The translations under genes and the position numbers were made by a program. Below the pieces are notes generated by a model. The model was not told where the DNA came from and did not search any database. It saw only the letters and a program-made list of their open reading frames with translations. Of a stretch of DNA of 64,000 nt, positions 25,221 to 33,418 are shown one piece after another. Position 1 is the stretch's first letter; every line of letters starts with the position of its first letter. The stretch comes from Candidatus Saccharimonadota bacterium (GTDB lineage Bacteria > Patescibacteriota > Saccharimonadia > Saccharimonadales > Saccharimonadaceae), in NCBI GenBank assembly GCA_905365145.1, contig CAJPIO010000001.1, positions 186,001 to 250,000 of the forward strand, written 5' to 3'.

Positions 25221-27935
25221 TTAATCGTCGTCATCGCTACTACTGTTTGGATTGTAGCTGGCGCTACTAGTCGCCGTATAGTAGCCAGTGTCGGTAATTT
25301 TGGCGGTTAGCGTGCCACTACTGGCTGCTGACAGGTTGCCTTTATGAATATTCCAGATGCCGCTGCTATCGACTTGCTTGCTGGCGACAACGGTACTGCC
25401 AGATAATAATTCGATGTTTTGCAGTTTGTAACGGCCGCTGGTATAGACGATGGATACGCCGCCGCTAGTCACCGTCAACGTAACGTTTGGCTTCGGATCG
25501 TCGCACTTGTGTGCATCGTCGTCTTTCTCGGCGTCGTAGCTAGAGTCGTTAGGCGTGACTATCTCTTTTCTGGTGATTGGATCAGCCATTTTCATGACAT
25601 CGATTTCAATCTTGGCAGCTTCGGGCGTACAGGACGTAGCTTTCTTTTTCGAGACGCGGTCGAAAGTCATCTTGGCATTGGTGGCAGCGCTGGCCTTGTT
25701 GTAATATGACGGATAAATCTCGCCCTTGATTGTCTGGATGCCACTCGGCGCAGTATACCAGTCGCTTAATTTTAGTTTACCTTGGTCGGCATACATCTTG
25801 GAGATATCGGCCATCGTGCGGTCGAAGAACATAGCTGGAATCAGCGAGTTGCCATTGCGCAGCGGCGAGGTGTCAGAATTGCCTAGCCACACCGCCATCG
25901 ATAGGTTCGGCGTGTAGCCGGCAGCCCAGATATCTTTAGCGCTAACCTTGCCGTTAATCTCGCTGTTGCTGGTACCAGTCTTGACGGCTGCCTTGACACC
26001 GGCGCGACCGAGGTTGACTAGGTAGTCGCGGCCCGCCAATCCAGCGCGCGCCTTGCCGTCGCCAAGGATGTCGCTAACGATATAGGCTGCTTGCTGGTCA
26101 ATGACTTGCTTGCTAGATTCTTTGTACTGTTTGAGCGTTTGGCCGTTGCTGTTGGCAACCTTCAGGATAGTCGTCTGCGGTTTATAAGTGCCCATTCGTC
26201 CTAGTGTCGCGAAAGCGTTAACGTGGTCAACCAAGCGCGTGCCGCAGCCGCCGATAGCGCTTGATAGGCCAGCTTGCGCGTCGGCGCCTTGCGTGCAGTA
26301 CTGCAAATCACCGGCGGAGCGTATCAGCGACCAGGTGCTGCCGCTGTTGTTCTTCTCGTTGATGGCCATAGCTTTAATCGCCGGGATATTGCGCGAGCGA
26401 GCTAGAGCTTGGCGCAAGGTAATGTTGCCTTGGAATTTGTTGTCGGCGTTATTCGGACTATAATTGCCCGGGAAAGTTGTCTTGGAGTCGGCTAGAATCG
26501 AGCCGCTGCCGTAATTGGCGTTATTGCCGCCTTGATTACTAAATAAGCGGGCGTAAACAAGCGGCTTAATCGACGAACCTGGTTGGATGAAAGCGGTGGC
26601 TGCATTGTCCTGCCCGAAGCCGGCATAATTGAAGTCGCGGCTGCCGACTAGAGCGATAAGCTGGCCAGTCTTGGTATCCTCAATGGCTGCTGCGCCGTTT
26701 GAGAAGCCAGCAAACTGCGAGCAGTTGCGATAACCGCAGTTGCCATCAGTAATCTCGCCGTTAAATAATTTGGCTATATTGGTTTCTAGGGTTGTTTGCG
26801 CGTCGAGGTCGAGTGTTGTTTTTACCGATAAACCGCCTTCGCCGACGATAGTCTTGCCAAGCTCTTCCTCTAGCTGTTTCTTGACCATTTGGACAAAGTG
26901 CGGCGCCTTGACGTTGGCGTATTGGTCGGCCAGCGGTTTGATAGTGTCCATGATGTCGACTTTTTTGGCTGCCGCTGCTTCTTGTTTGGATATGTAATTC
27001 ATCGACACCATGTCGTCGAGTACTTTGTGCTGGCGTTCGACAAGCGCTTTACGGCCATAGGTATTGTACGGGTTGTAAAGCGACGGGTTGTTCGGGATAG
27101 CGGCTAGCAGCGAGCATTCTGGCAAGGTTAAATCTTTGGATGATTTGCCGAAATAAGTTTGCGCGGCCGATTCGACGCCGTTGCGCCGGCCGCCGTACGG
27201 CGATTCGTTGAGGTACAAGCCGAGGATTTGGTCTTTGCTGTACATTCGCTCGACCTCGATGGCTAGAATCATCTCTTTGATTTTGCGTGGAATACCCGAC
27301 AAGCCCCGCTGCATAGCTTCGTCCTTAGTAAAGAACACTTTCTTGACCAGCTGCTGCGTTAGCGTCGAGCCGCCCTGCACGGCGTTGCCCTGCGAGTTGC
27401 TGATAAAGGCGCGAGCAATACCGCTAGCGCTGATGCCGCTGTGCTTATAAAAATCCTTGTCCTCGATGGCTATAGTGGCCTTGCCCATGCATGGTGAGAT
27501 AGTTTTGGCGTCGACGACTAGCGTGTAGTCGCCAGTACCTTTATCCTCCCAGAGTAATTTGTCGTTACGGTCGTAGTATTTGGTGACTGTCGTTTTAACG
27601 CGCTGCGCCAATGTGTCGGGGTTGATTTTGTCGAGATCTTTGCGGAAATAGGCAAATAGCGAAGCCACGCCAATAACCATCAGCAGCAAAGCGATGCCGA
27701 CAACTTTCAGCGCCATTATCGCGCCATCGCGGCTAAACCAGTATTTGGCCAGGCGTTTCGGATGCAGCCGGTAGAGCAGCCGCTTGACCGGATGCTTCGG
27801 CAAAGTTGCCAGATATTCGGCTTTTTTGCGCGCTCGCGCGTCTTTCTTGACTCGGCGTTTATTGGCTAAATTAGCATAAGCGCTGACGCCGCCAGCTACT
27901 TTTCGTTTCTTGTTTCCCACTTTCACTCTTCCCAT
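25221..27935 (-). CDS. Class A penicillin-binding protein (PBP1A-like)
   Basis: A 904-residue bifunctional peptidoglycan synthase. A basic cytoplasmic N-terminus and one membrane helix (about 77-98) precede the GT51 transglycosylase (EDKDFYKHSG, GGSTLTQQLVKK). The transpeptidase follows, with SxxK in PGSSIKP (about 452), SRN, and KTGTS (about 653). The end is a Ser/Asp-rich tail (NSSSDDDD). ATG 27935 is chosen because TATAAT sits 16 nt upstream; earlier codons lie before the start site. It implies a peptidoglycan wall and probable beta-lactam targets. Confidence 0.93.
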   Translation of the reverse strand: MGRVKVGNKKRKVAGGVSAYANLANKRRVKKDARARKKAEYLATLPKHPVKRLLYRLHPKRLAKYWFSRDGAIMALKVVGIALLLMVIGVASLFAYFRKDLDKINPDTLAQRVKTTVTKYYDRNDKLLWEDKGTGDYTLVVDAKTISPCMGKATIAIEDKDFYKHSGISASGIARAFISNSQGNAVQGGSTLTQQLVKKVFFTKDEAMQRGLSGIPRKIKEMILAIEVERMYSKDQILGLYLNESPYGGRRNGVESAAQTYFGKSSKDLTLPECSLLAAIPNNPSLYNPYNTYGRKALVERQHKVLDDMVSMNYISKQEAAAAKKVDIMDTIKPLADQYANVKAPHFVQMVKKQLEEELGKTIVGEGGLSVKTTLDLDAQTTLETNIAKLFNGEITDGNCGYRNCSQFAGFSNGAAAIEDTKTGQLIALVGSRDFNYAGFGQDNAATAFIQPGSSIKPLVYARLFSNQGGNNANYGSGSILADSKTTFPGNYSPNNADNKFQGNITLRQALARSRNIPAIKAMAINEKNNSGSTWSLIRSAGDLQYCTQGADAQAGLSSAIGGCGTRLVDHVNAFATLGRMGTYKPQTTILKVANSNGQTLKQYKESSKQVIDQQAAYIVSDILGDGKARAGLAGRDYLVNLGRAGVKAAVKTGTSNSEINGKVSAKDIWAAGYTPNLSMAVWLGNSDTSPLRNGNSLIPAMFFDRTMADISKMYADQGKLKLSDWYTAPSGIQTIKGEIYPSYYNKASAATNAKMTFDRVSKKKATSCTPEAAKIEIDVMKMADPITRKEIVTPNDSSYDAEKDDDAHKCDDPKPNVTLTVTSGGVSIVYTSGRYKLQNIELLSGSTVVASKQVDSSGIWNIHKGNLSAASSGTLTAKITDTGYYTATSSASYNPNSSSDDDD

Positions 27936-28044
27936 AAGCAATATTTCCACCATTATAGCACTGTTCGCATCACGACGGCTAGTGCTTTTGCTGATAATTT
28001 GCAAATATGTTACTATCTCACTATTAAATAAAGAAAGGTTTCAG

Positions 28045-29256
28045 ATGACGCTAGCAGAAGAACTAACGTGGCGCGGACTCATCAACCAGACGACGTTCGC
28101 TGATGTCAAAGATATAAACGAGCCGCGAACGTTCTATTTTGGCGTTGACCCTAGCGCGCCGAGCATGACTATCGGTAACTTGGCGGCGATGATGTTGTGC
28201 CGGCATTTTATCGACCACGGCTACAAACCGCTGCTGCTAGTCGGCGGCGCTACCGGCATGATTGGCGACCCTGATGGCAAAAAGCAAGAGCGCGACCTGC
28301 GCAATGCCGAAACAGTGGCGCGCAATGTTGAATGTATGGCGGCGCAATTCCGCCAAGTTTTCCGCGGTCAGGATTTTGAAATAGTCGACAATGCCGACTG
28401 GTTCTCGCAGATTAATTACATTGATTTCTTGCACAAAATCGGCAAACATATCAGCATGACGCAGCTGCTCGACCGCGAATTCGTGCAGCAGCGTATCGGC
28501 GAGGGCGGCGCTGGCATCAGCTACGGCGAATTTAGCTACGGGCTGATTCAAGGGTATGACTTTTTACACTTGTACCGCGAAAAAGGCGCCACTTTGCAGC
28601 TAGCTGGCGCCGACCAGTGGGGCAATAGCATCATTGGCGTGTCGCTGATTCGCAAGCTCGAAAGTAGCGAAGCGCACGTTTTGACCGCGCCGCTAGTTAT
28701 CAACAAACAAACTGGCGTCAAATTCGGCAAGTCTGAGGGCGGTGCTATCTGGCTCGACCCCGAGATGACCAGTCCGTACAAGTTCTATCAATTCTGGCTC
28801 AACTGCGACGACGAAACCAGCGAGGACCTCATCAAAATCTACACGCTGCTCGACCGCGAAACCGTTGAGGCGCTGATTGATAATCATCGCGCTAACCCTG
28901 GCGAGCGCGCCTTGCAAAAAACCTTAGCACGCGAGGTCACCGACTTGGTGCACGGCCGCCAGCGCCGCGAAAGCGTCGAGCGGGTGACGGCGGCGCTGTT
29001 TGGCGGCGGCGAGATTGCGGCGCTTAACGGCGATGATTTGAACGCTTTGGCTAACGAAATCCCGACGGTTGATCTCGAGACGACGGTGGTGGCGGCGCTG
29101 GTCGCTGCTGGCTTGTGCGCTAGCAACGGCGAAGCGCGCCGGCTGATCCAGAATAACGCGATCAGCGTCAACGGCGCGAAGATTGCCGGCGATATGCCAT
29201 TGATCGAGACTAGCTTAATCAAAAAGGGCAAGAATAACTTCTTGCTGGTAAAATAA
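28045..29256 (+). CDS. tyrS: Tyrosyl-tRNA synthetase
   Basis: 403 residues, class I. FGVDPSAPSMTIGNL carries a changed HIGH motif (TIGN, both His replaced), then GGATGMIGDPDGK, QGYDF, the QLAGADQWGN tyrosine pocket, and KFGKSEGGAIWL as KMSKS. The C-terminal S4 RNA-binding domain is present. Fold and pocket residues support real TyrRS function despite the HIGH change. ATG 28045 follows AAGAAAGG. It is followed by the HAD phosphatase after 18 nt. Confidence 0.95.
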   Translation: MTLAEELTWRGLINQTTFADVKDINEPRTFYFGVDPSAPSMTIGNLAAMMLCRHFIDHGYKPLLLVGGATGMIGDPDGKKQERDLRNAETVARNVECMAAQFRQVFRGQDFEIVDNADWFSQINYIDFLHKIGKHISMTQLLDREFVQQRIGEGGAGISYGEFSYGLIQGYDFLHLYREKGATLQLAGADQWGNSIIGVSLIRKLESSEAHVLTAPLVINKQTGVKFGKSEGGAIWLDPEMTSPYKFYQFWLNCDDETSEDLIKIYTLLDRETVEALIDNHRANPGERALQKTLAREVTDLVHGRQRRESVERVTAALFGGGEIAALNGDDLNALANEIPTVDLETTVVAALVAAGLCASNGEARRLIQNNAISVNGAKIAGDMPLIETSLIKKGKNNFLLVK

Positions 29257-29274
29257 TTAGAATAGGAGGAAATT

Positions 29275-30033
29275 ATGAAGAGAATTATTGGTTTTGACTT
29301 GGACGACACGCTGGCGGTTAGTAAATCGGCGATTTCGCCGCGCATGGCAGATTTGCTCGCTAAATTGCTAGAAAATTATCAAGTTTGCGTCATTTCCGGC
29401 GGCAAATTCGAGCAGTTCGAGAAGCAAGTGATCGACAAGATGAACGTTTCACCAGAATTGCTAGCGCGCTTCCATATGATGCCGACATGCGGCACGCGTT
29501 ATTATACATTTAACGTCGATGCGAACGAGTGGCAAACGCACTATAAAGAGGATTTCACCGACGAACAAAAGCAAAAAATTACCCAAGTCTTGGAAGAATC
29601 GGCGCGCAAATTTGATCTGTGGGAAGCAAATCCCGACGGCGAGATTATCGAAGACCGCTTGAGCCAGGTGACTTATTCGGCGCTAGGCCAGCAAGCCTCG
29701 CCCGAGAAAAAATATGCTTGGGCGGAAGCCAACAAAGCCGTCCGCAAACAAATGCGCGACGATGTCGCCGCCAAATTGCCAGAGTTCGAAGTACGCCTGG
29801 GCGGCACCACCAGCGTCGACATCACCAAAATCGGCGTCGATAAAGCCTACGGCATGAAAAAGTTGATGGAAGCCACAGGCGCTAGTAAAGAAGAAATCTT
29901 GTTTTTCGGCGACAAAATAGAAGAAGGCGGCAACGACTTCCCAGTGAAAAATCTCGGCATCGATTGCATCGCGGTGGAGCGCTGGCAGGACACCGCCTAC
30001 GCGCTAGAGGGCATCATCGCCGTGACCAAGTAG
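29275..30033 (+). CDS. HAD-superfamily phosphatase, phosphomannomutase-like
   Basis: A 252-residue HAD type IIB enzyme. Motif I GFDLDDTLA (DxDxT) gives the nucleophile and acid Asp; ISGGKFEQF is motif II; TKIGVDKAYGMK gives the Lys of motif III; FFGDKIEEGGNDFP is motif IV. The overall pattern resembles the eukaryotic-type PMM family, which moves phosphate on mannose, but a simple sugar phosphatase is possible. AGGAGG lies 6 nt before the ATG. It probably shares a transcript with tyrS. Confidence 0.82.
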   Translation: MKRIIGFDLDDTLAVSKSAISPRMADLLAKLLENYQVCVISGGKFEQFEKQVIDKMNVSPELLARFHMMPTCGTRYYTFNVDANEWQTHYKEDFTDEQKQKITQVLEESARKFDLWEANPDGEIIEDRLSQVTYSALGQQASPEKKYAWAEANKAVRKQMRDDVAAKLPEFEVRLGGTTSVDITKIGVDKAYGMKKLMEATGASKEEILFFGDKIEEGGNDFPVKNLGIDCIAVERWQDTAYALEGIIAVTK

Positions 30034-30061
30034 ATTTTCGAACGAAATTCGAGCCAGCAAA

Positions 30062-30090
30062 ACACCCGGCTAGCTAACCGGGTGTTTTTG
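30062..30090 (+). terminator. Terminator after the HAD phosphatase gene
   Basis: ACACCCGG/CCGGGTGT (30062-30085) followed by TTTTG. It ends the tyrS-HAD unit ahead of convergent cassette E. Confidence 0.85.
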
Positions 30091-30112
30091 ATAAAATCAA
30101 TCAAGGGAAAGT

Positions 30113-30171
30113 GATAAGCGAGGCGGGCCGCCCCGGCGCGAGAAATTGGGGAAAATCTCGCGCCGGGGCGG
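30113..30171 (-). terminator. Cassette E trailer: 16-bp hairpin and leader-complementary strand
   Basis: On the - strand, a perfect 16-bp GC-rich hairpin (30156-30171 with 30128-30143) begins 3 nt after the stop. It is followed by CCTCGCTTATC (30113-30123), the exact complement of leader bases 30409-30419. A CTTTC beyond it can also pair with the leader GAAAG. No long T-run follows directly. Confidence 0.75.
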
Positions 30172-30174
30172 TGG

Positions 30175-30300
30175 TCAGTTACGCTCGTCCCTGATAACCA
30201 GGGACGAGGTCTTTGACCAGTCCACCGGCGGCGCCGGTGGGAGGCACTCCCCCTCGTACGGGGGAGGCGGTACTAGGACAACGATATCAAGTTTGTTCAT
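30175..30300 (-). CDS. Cassette E: 41-residue proline-rich ORF, or structured RNA
   Basis: ATG 30300 follows TAAGGAGGTGAATC, a near-perfect Shine-Dalgarno site at normal spacing. The ORF encodes MNKLDIVVLVPPPPYEGE... to DERN, with no membrane segment and one Cys. Its DNA is a string of hairpins: CTCCCCC/GGGGGAG (near 30246), CCACCGGC/GCCGGTGG (30222-30240), CGTCCCTG/CAGGGACG (near 30184-30208), then the terminator. The peptide may be real, or the transcript may act mainly as a folded RNA of about 350 nt. No homologue recognised. Confidence 0.5.
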   Translation of the reverse strand: MNKLDIVVLVPPPPYEGECLPPAPPVDWSKTSSLVIRDERN

Positions 30301-30502
30301 GATTCACCTCCTTAGTGAACCATTCTCGCAGCAAAGGGTGGTCATCTGTGCCACCGTGCGAGATATCTGCTCGCGACTAAGTCTCGGGCAAGTATCTCGC
30401 ACGGTGGGCCTCGCTTATCAAAAAACTCTTTCGGACAAGGATTCGCTCTACTTGTCAACAAAAGCTAATACATATAATATCATACTAGAACAGTAATGTC
30501 AA
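30301..30502 (-). promoter_or_regulatory. Cassette E promoter and leader (class II)
   Basis: TTGACA (30497-30502), 17 bp, TATTAT (30474-30479), start near AGCTTTTG (about 30466). Hairpin TGACAAG/CTTGTC (30428-30465) closely matches the cassette G leader. Then comes the strand 30409-30419 that pairs with the trailer, a perfect 15-bp hairpin (30351-30365 with 30393-30407), and GGTTCAC/GTGAATC enclosing TAAGGAG next to the ATG. Confidence 0.8.
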
Positions 30503-30578
30503 TACTTTTTCGCAATTTCCCGCAAAATCTATAAAATTTCAAAGTAAAATAAATAACTTGACAAAAAATCTCACCAAA

Positions 30579-30694
30579 GAAAATAGCCCGCCGAAATTGG
30601 CTCAAACCGGAATTGGGTCTATATATCAACCCGGGAAACACTTAATACTTAAGTGTCTCAACCGGTATTGAAACCAATTCGGCGAGCTATTTTC
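30579..30694 (-). terminator. Cassette F 3' element: three-way-junction RNA and terminator
   Basis: Second copy of the 11599-11713 element, differing at only a few positions, mostly a loop and two paired sites that keep G-U pairing on the - strand. Outer stem GAAAATAGC..., inner hairpins ACACTTAA/TTAAGTGT and GGGTT/AACCC. Confidence 0.75.
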
Positions 30695-30704
30695 AGCGGG
30701 CTTG

Positions 30705-31037
30705 TTAGCCCTCATCGGGGTGGTGGTCTCCGAAGGGGGCACCACCCTGCTCCGTGGGGAGCAGCTTACAAGCTGCCCTCCACAGAGTCCAGGCCGCCTC
30801 GGCCTTGGCCTGGGCCGCCTGGGCCTCGGCTTGAGCTAAGGCCAGGGCCTCCTTGGCCTTGGCGACCTCGGCCTGAGCCTGAGTCGAGGCCAGGTCGGCA
30901 TCCCTGGCCTTGGACGCCAGAGCCTTGACCCTGGCGGTCAAGGCGTCGTCCTCCGCCTTGCGGCGGGCGACGACGATGACGGCGACGACGCCGGCGACGG
31001 CGAGGACGGCGGCGGTGATGACAATGATGATGCTCAT
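30705..31037 (-). CDS. Cassette F: anchored Ala-rich coiled-coil protein, unknown
   Basis: 110 residues: membrane segment about 2-24 (SIIIVITAAVLAVAGVVAVI), basic RRK stop, then an Ala/Glu/Lys-rich helix of about 60 residues likely to form a coiled coil, then a short acidic tail ending HHPDEG. ATG 31037 follows GGGAGGGAATC. Hairpins in the coding DNA include CCTTGACC/GGTCAAGG (30923-30943), AAGGCCA/TGGCCTT (near 30838-30860), GCAGCTT/AAGCTGC (near 30763) and CTGCTCC/GGAGCAG. The stop lies at a GGGCT/AGCCC hairpin (30698-30711). No specific homologue recognised. Confidence 0.72.
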   Translation of the reverse strand: MSIIIVITAAVLAVAGVVAVIVVARRKAEDDALTARVKALASKARDADLASTQAQAEVAKAKEALALAQAEAQAAQAKAEAAWTLWRAACKLLPTEQGGAPFGDHHPDEG

Positions 31038-31151
31038 GATTCCCTCCCTGGAAATCATTCGCTCAAGGCAAAAGGGCAACTTTCCGCCCCTTTTACTTAA
31101 CCTTGAGCGAAAAGCTAGTATTAATATAGCATAGAGTGGTGAAATTGTCAA
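31038..31151 (-). promoter_or_regulatory. Cassette F promoter and structured leader (class I)
   Basis: TTGACA (31146-31151), 17 bp, TATATT (31123-31128), start near AGCTTTTCGC (about 31116). Helix CGCTCAAGG/CCTTGAGCG (31060-31068 with 31101-31109) encloses AAAAGGGGC.../GCCCTTTT. A 9-bp hairpin ATGATTTCC/GGGAATCAT overlaps the start codon with the ribosome site in its loop. Confidence 0.8.
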
Positions 31152-31191
31152 TACTTTTCGCAATTTTCCTGAAAACTAGTACAATAAACTT

Positions 31192-33396
31192 ATGAATCTC
31201 GCAACTAGCCTCTACCAAATCAAAGGTGTCGGCCCGAAAACCGCAGCCGAGCTGCGGCGGGCGGGGCTCGAAACGGTTAGCGATATTTTACTGTTTTTGC
31301 CGCGCAAGCACGAGGATTTCACTAACGTGACACCGATTACCGAGCTGCGCCCTGGCAAAGTAACAATTCGCGCTCGCTGCCAGCAAATCAGCACTCGGCC
31401 AGTCCGCCGCGGACTGCGTCTGACTACGGCGGTGCTGGCCGACGACACCAGCAAGCTCAACGCTATTTGGTTCAATCAGCCGTACCGGGTGCAGCAGCTA
31501 GGCAGCAGCGATGAGTGGTTTTATTTCAGCGGCGAGTTCGAGTATAACTACGGACGCTACCAGCTAACCAATCCGACGGCCGAGCTAGCCAAAGAATTAC
31601 CAATACAAGCCGATCGACTGCTGCCGGTTTACCATGCGGTGCGCGGGCTAAAATCGCAAACAGTACGCAAAGTTATCGAGCAATTGCGCCCGCTAATGAG
31701 CGTCTTGCCCGAGACTCTGCCGCCAAGCGTTGTCAAGAGCGAGAAGCTGCTCGACCGCGCGGAGGCAATTTCGGCGATGCATTTTCCGCGCAACGAAAGG
31801 GAAATTGAACAGGCTCGTCAGCGCTTAGCCTTCGAAGAGCTATTCGAACTGGTTTTGGCTAGTCAGCTCAACAAAATTGACAACCAGAAGCTAGCTGGCT
31901 TCGCGATTCCGTTTGAAAAGTCTGTTGTGCAGGATTTTGTCAAGAAATTACCGTTCGCGCTAACCAACGCTCAGCGCCGTGCCGCCTGGGATATCTTGCA
32001 AGATTTCGAAAATGCTAGGCCGATGAATCGCTTATTACAAGGCGACGTTGGCAGCGGCAAGACAGTGGTGGCCGGATTGGCAGCGCGGCAGGCAGCGAGT
32101 GCTGGCTATCAGACAGCGTTGATGGCGCCGACCGAGATTTTGGCGCGGCAGCACGCCCAGACGCTAGCGAAGCTTCTCGAGCCGTTCGGCGTGACGGTTG
32201 GTTTGCTGATTGGCAGCGTCAAGGGTAAAGCTCGCGCTATGCTTTATCAGCAAATCGCTAACGGTGCGGTCGATGTGATTGTCGGTACGCACGCGCTCAT
32301 CCAGGATAAGGTGGAGTTTCACCGCTTAGGCTTCGTGATTATCGATGAGCAGCATCGCTTCGGTGTTGAGCAGCGGCAGAGGTTGCTGATGAAGGTTAAG
32401 GACGAGGAGGTGAAGTCGGGCACGCTCGATATGCTTTCTGAACCTATGACGATTGCCGCTGGCTCGTCTCGAGAGACCGGGCGCGCAGCCCCAGGCTCGC
32501 GAGCGAGACACGGAGGTGAGGAAAGTGTATCGAGCGCCCCGCTAAACGCAAAAAAAACATCGGTAGCCGCCGCCATGCCGCACCTCTTAGCGATGACTGC
32601 CACGCCGATTCCGCGCAGCCTGGCGCTGACTGTTTACGGCGAGCTAGATATCAGCGTCCTCGACGAGCAGCCGCGCGGCCGCCGGCCGATTCTTACTAAA
32701 ATTATTTCGCCACCTTCGCGCGATGCCGCTTATACTGCTATCGACCAGCAAATTGCCCAGGGCCGCCAGGTTTACGTAGTTTGCAGCTTGATTGCCGATA
32801 GCGATTCTAGCGACCGCAAAAGCGTCGAAGCCGAATACAAGCGACTCAAAAATAGTATTTTTGGCCACCGCCGCATCGCTATGCTGCACGGCAAGATGAC
32901 TGCTAGCGAAAAAGATAAAATCATGCAAGCTTTCAAAGATCAACGATATGATATCTTGGTTAGCACCACTGTTGTCGAGGTTGGCGTCGACGTACCAAAC
33001 GCTACGATTATGATGATTGAGGATGCTGACCAATTTGGCTTAGCGCAATTGCACCAGCTGCGCGGGCGGGTCGGCCGCGGTCAGCACCAAAGCTACTGCT
33101 ACTTGATGATGGGCACGAATAACAAACCGTCGCAGCGTTTGCGGGAAATAGAAAAATCCAACGACGGCTTTCATCTAGCAGAGGTCGATATGAGCTTGCG
33201 CGGCCCCGGCGAGATTTACGGACGCATGCAGCACGGCGCGCTTAATTTGCAAATCGCTACGCTAGCCGACACGCAGCTGATTGCTCGCGCTCAGAAAGCC
33301 GCTAAACGCTTCATCGATAGCGGCGAAAGTCTGTCGAAATATCCAGCACTAGAAGCACACGTCCGCCACAACCAGCGGGTGACAACGCTTAATTAA
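31192..33396 (+). CDS. recG: ATP-dependent DNA helicase RecG
   Basis: 734 residues. Wedge OB domain (about 60-160), then SF2 helicase: Walker A GDVGSGKT (about 284), motif II DEQHRFG (about 383), motif III MTATPIPR, and STTVVEVGVDVPN and QLRGRVGRG near the C-terminus. It remodels stalled forks and recombination junctions. Residues about 401-462, between motifs II and III, form an unusual insert encoded by an imperfect palindrome (32418-32540), where most RecG have only a few residues. TACAAT lies 6 nt before the ATG, so probably leaderless. Confidence 0.95.
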   Translation: MNLATSLYQIKGVGPKTAAELRRAGLETVSDILLFLPRKHEDFTNVTPITELRPGKVTIRARCQQISTRPVRRGLRLTTAVLADDTSKLNAIWFNQPYRVQQLGSSDEWFYFSGEFEYNYGRYQLTNPTAELAKELPIQADRLLPVYHAVRGLKSQTVRKVIEQLRPLMSVLPETLPPSVVKSEKLLDRAEAISAMHFPRNEREIEQARQRLAFEELFELVLASQLNKIDNQKLAGFAIPFEKSVVQDFVKKLPFALTNAQRRAAWDILQDFENARPMNRLLQGDVGSGKTVVAGLAARQAASAGYQTALMAPTEILARQHAQTLAKLLEPFGVTVGLLIGSVKGKARAMLYQQIANGAVDVIVGTHALIQDKVEFHRLGFVIIDEQHRFGVEQRQRLLMKVKDEEVKSGTLDMLSEPMTIAAGSSRETGRAAPGSRARHGGEESVSSAPLNAKKTSVAAAMPHLLAMTATPIPRSLALTVYGELDISVLDEQPRGRRPILTKIISPPSRDAAYTAIDQQIAQGRQVYVVCSLIADSDSSDRKSVEAEYKRLKNSIFGHRRIAMLHGKMTASEKDKIMQAFKDQRYDILVSTTVVEVGVDVPNATIMMIEDADQFGLAQLHQLRGRVGRGQHQSYCYLMMGTNNKPSQRLREIEKSNDGFHLAEVDMSLRGPGEIYGRMQHGALNLQIATLADTQLIARAQKAAKRFIDSGESLSKYPALEAHVRHNQRVTTLN
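32418..32540. repeat. Imperfect palindromic insert inside recG
   Basis: Arms 32418-32438 and 32521-32540 share CGCTCGATA and CTTTC in inverted order with few mismatches. The inner part has GTCTCGAGAGAC and GCTCGCGAGCGAG palindromes. It is translated as a low-complexity Ala/Gly/Ser/Arg stretch, consistent with insertion into a permissive loop. Confidence 0.45.
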
Positions 33397-33418
33397 CTCT
33401 CGTGCTATAATACAATGC

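Noticed and set aside
27936..28004. Longer start for the penicillin-binding protein
   Set aside because: Would begin upstream of the TATAAT that drives the gene.
30146..30496. Open frame of 116 codons on + across cassette E
   Set aside because: Reads hairpin arms and the reverse of the promoter; the - strand has the Shine-Dalgarno site.
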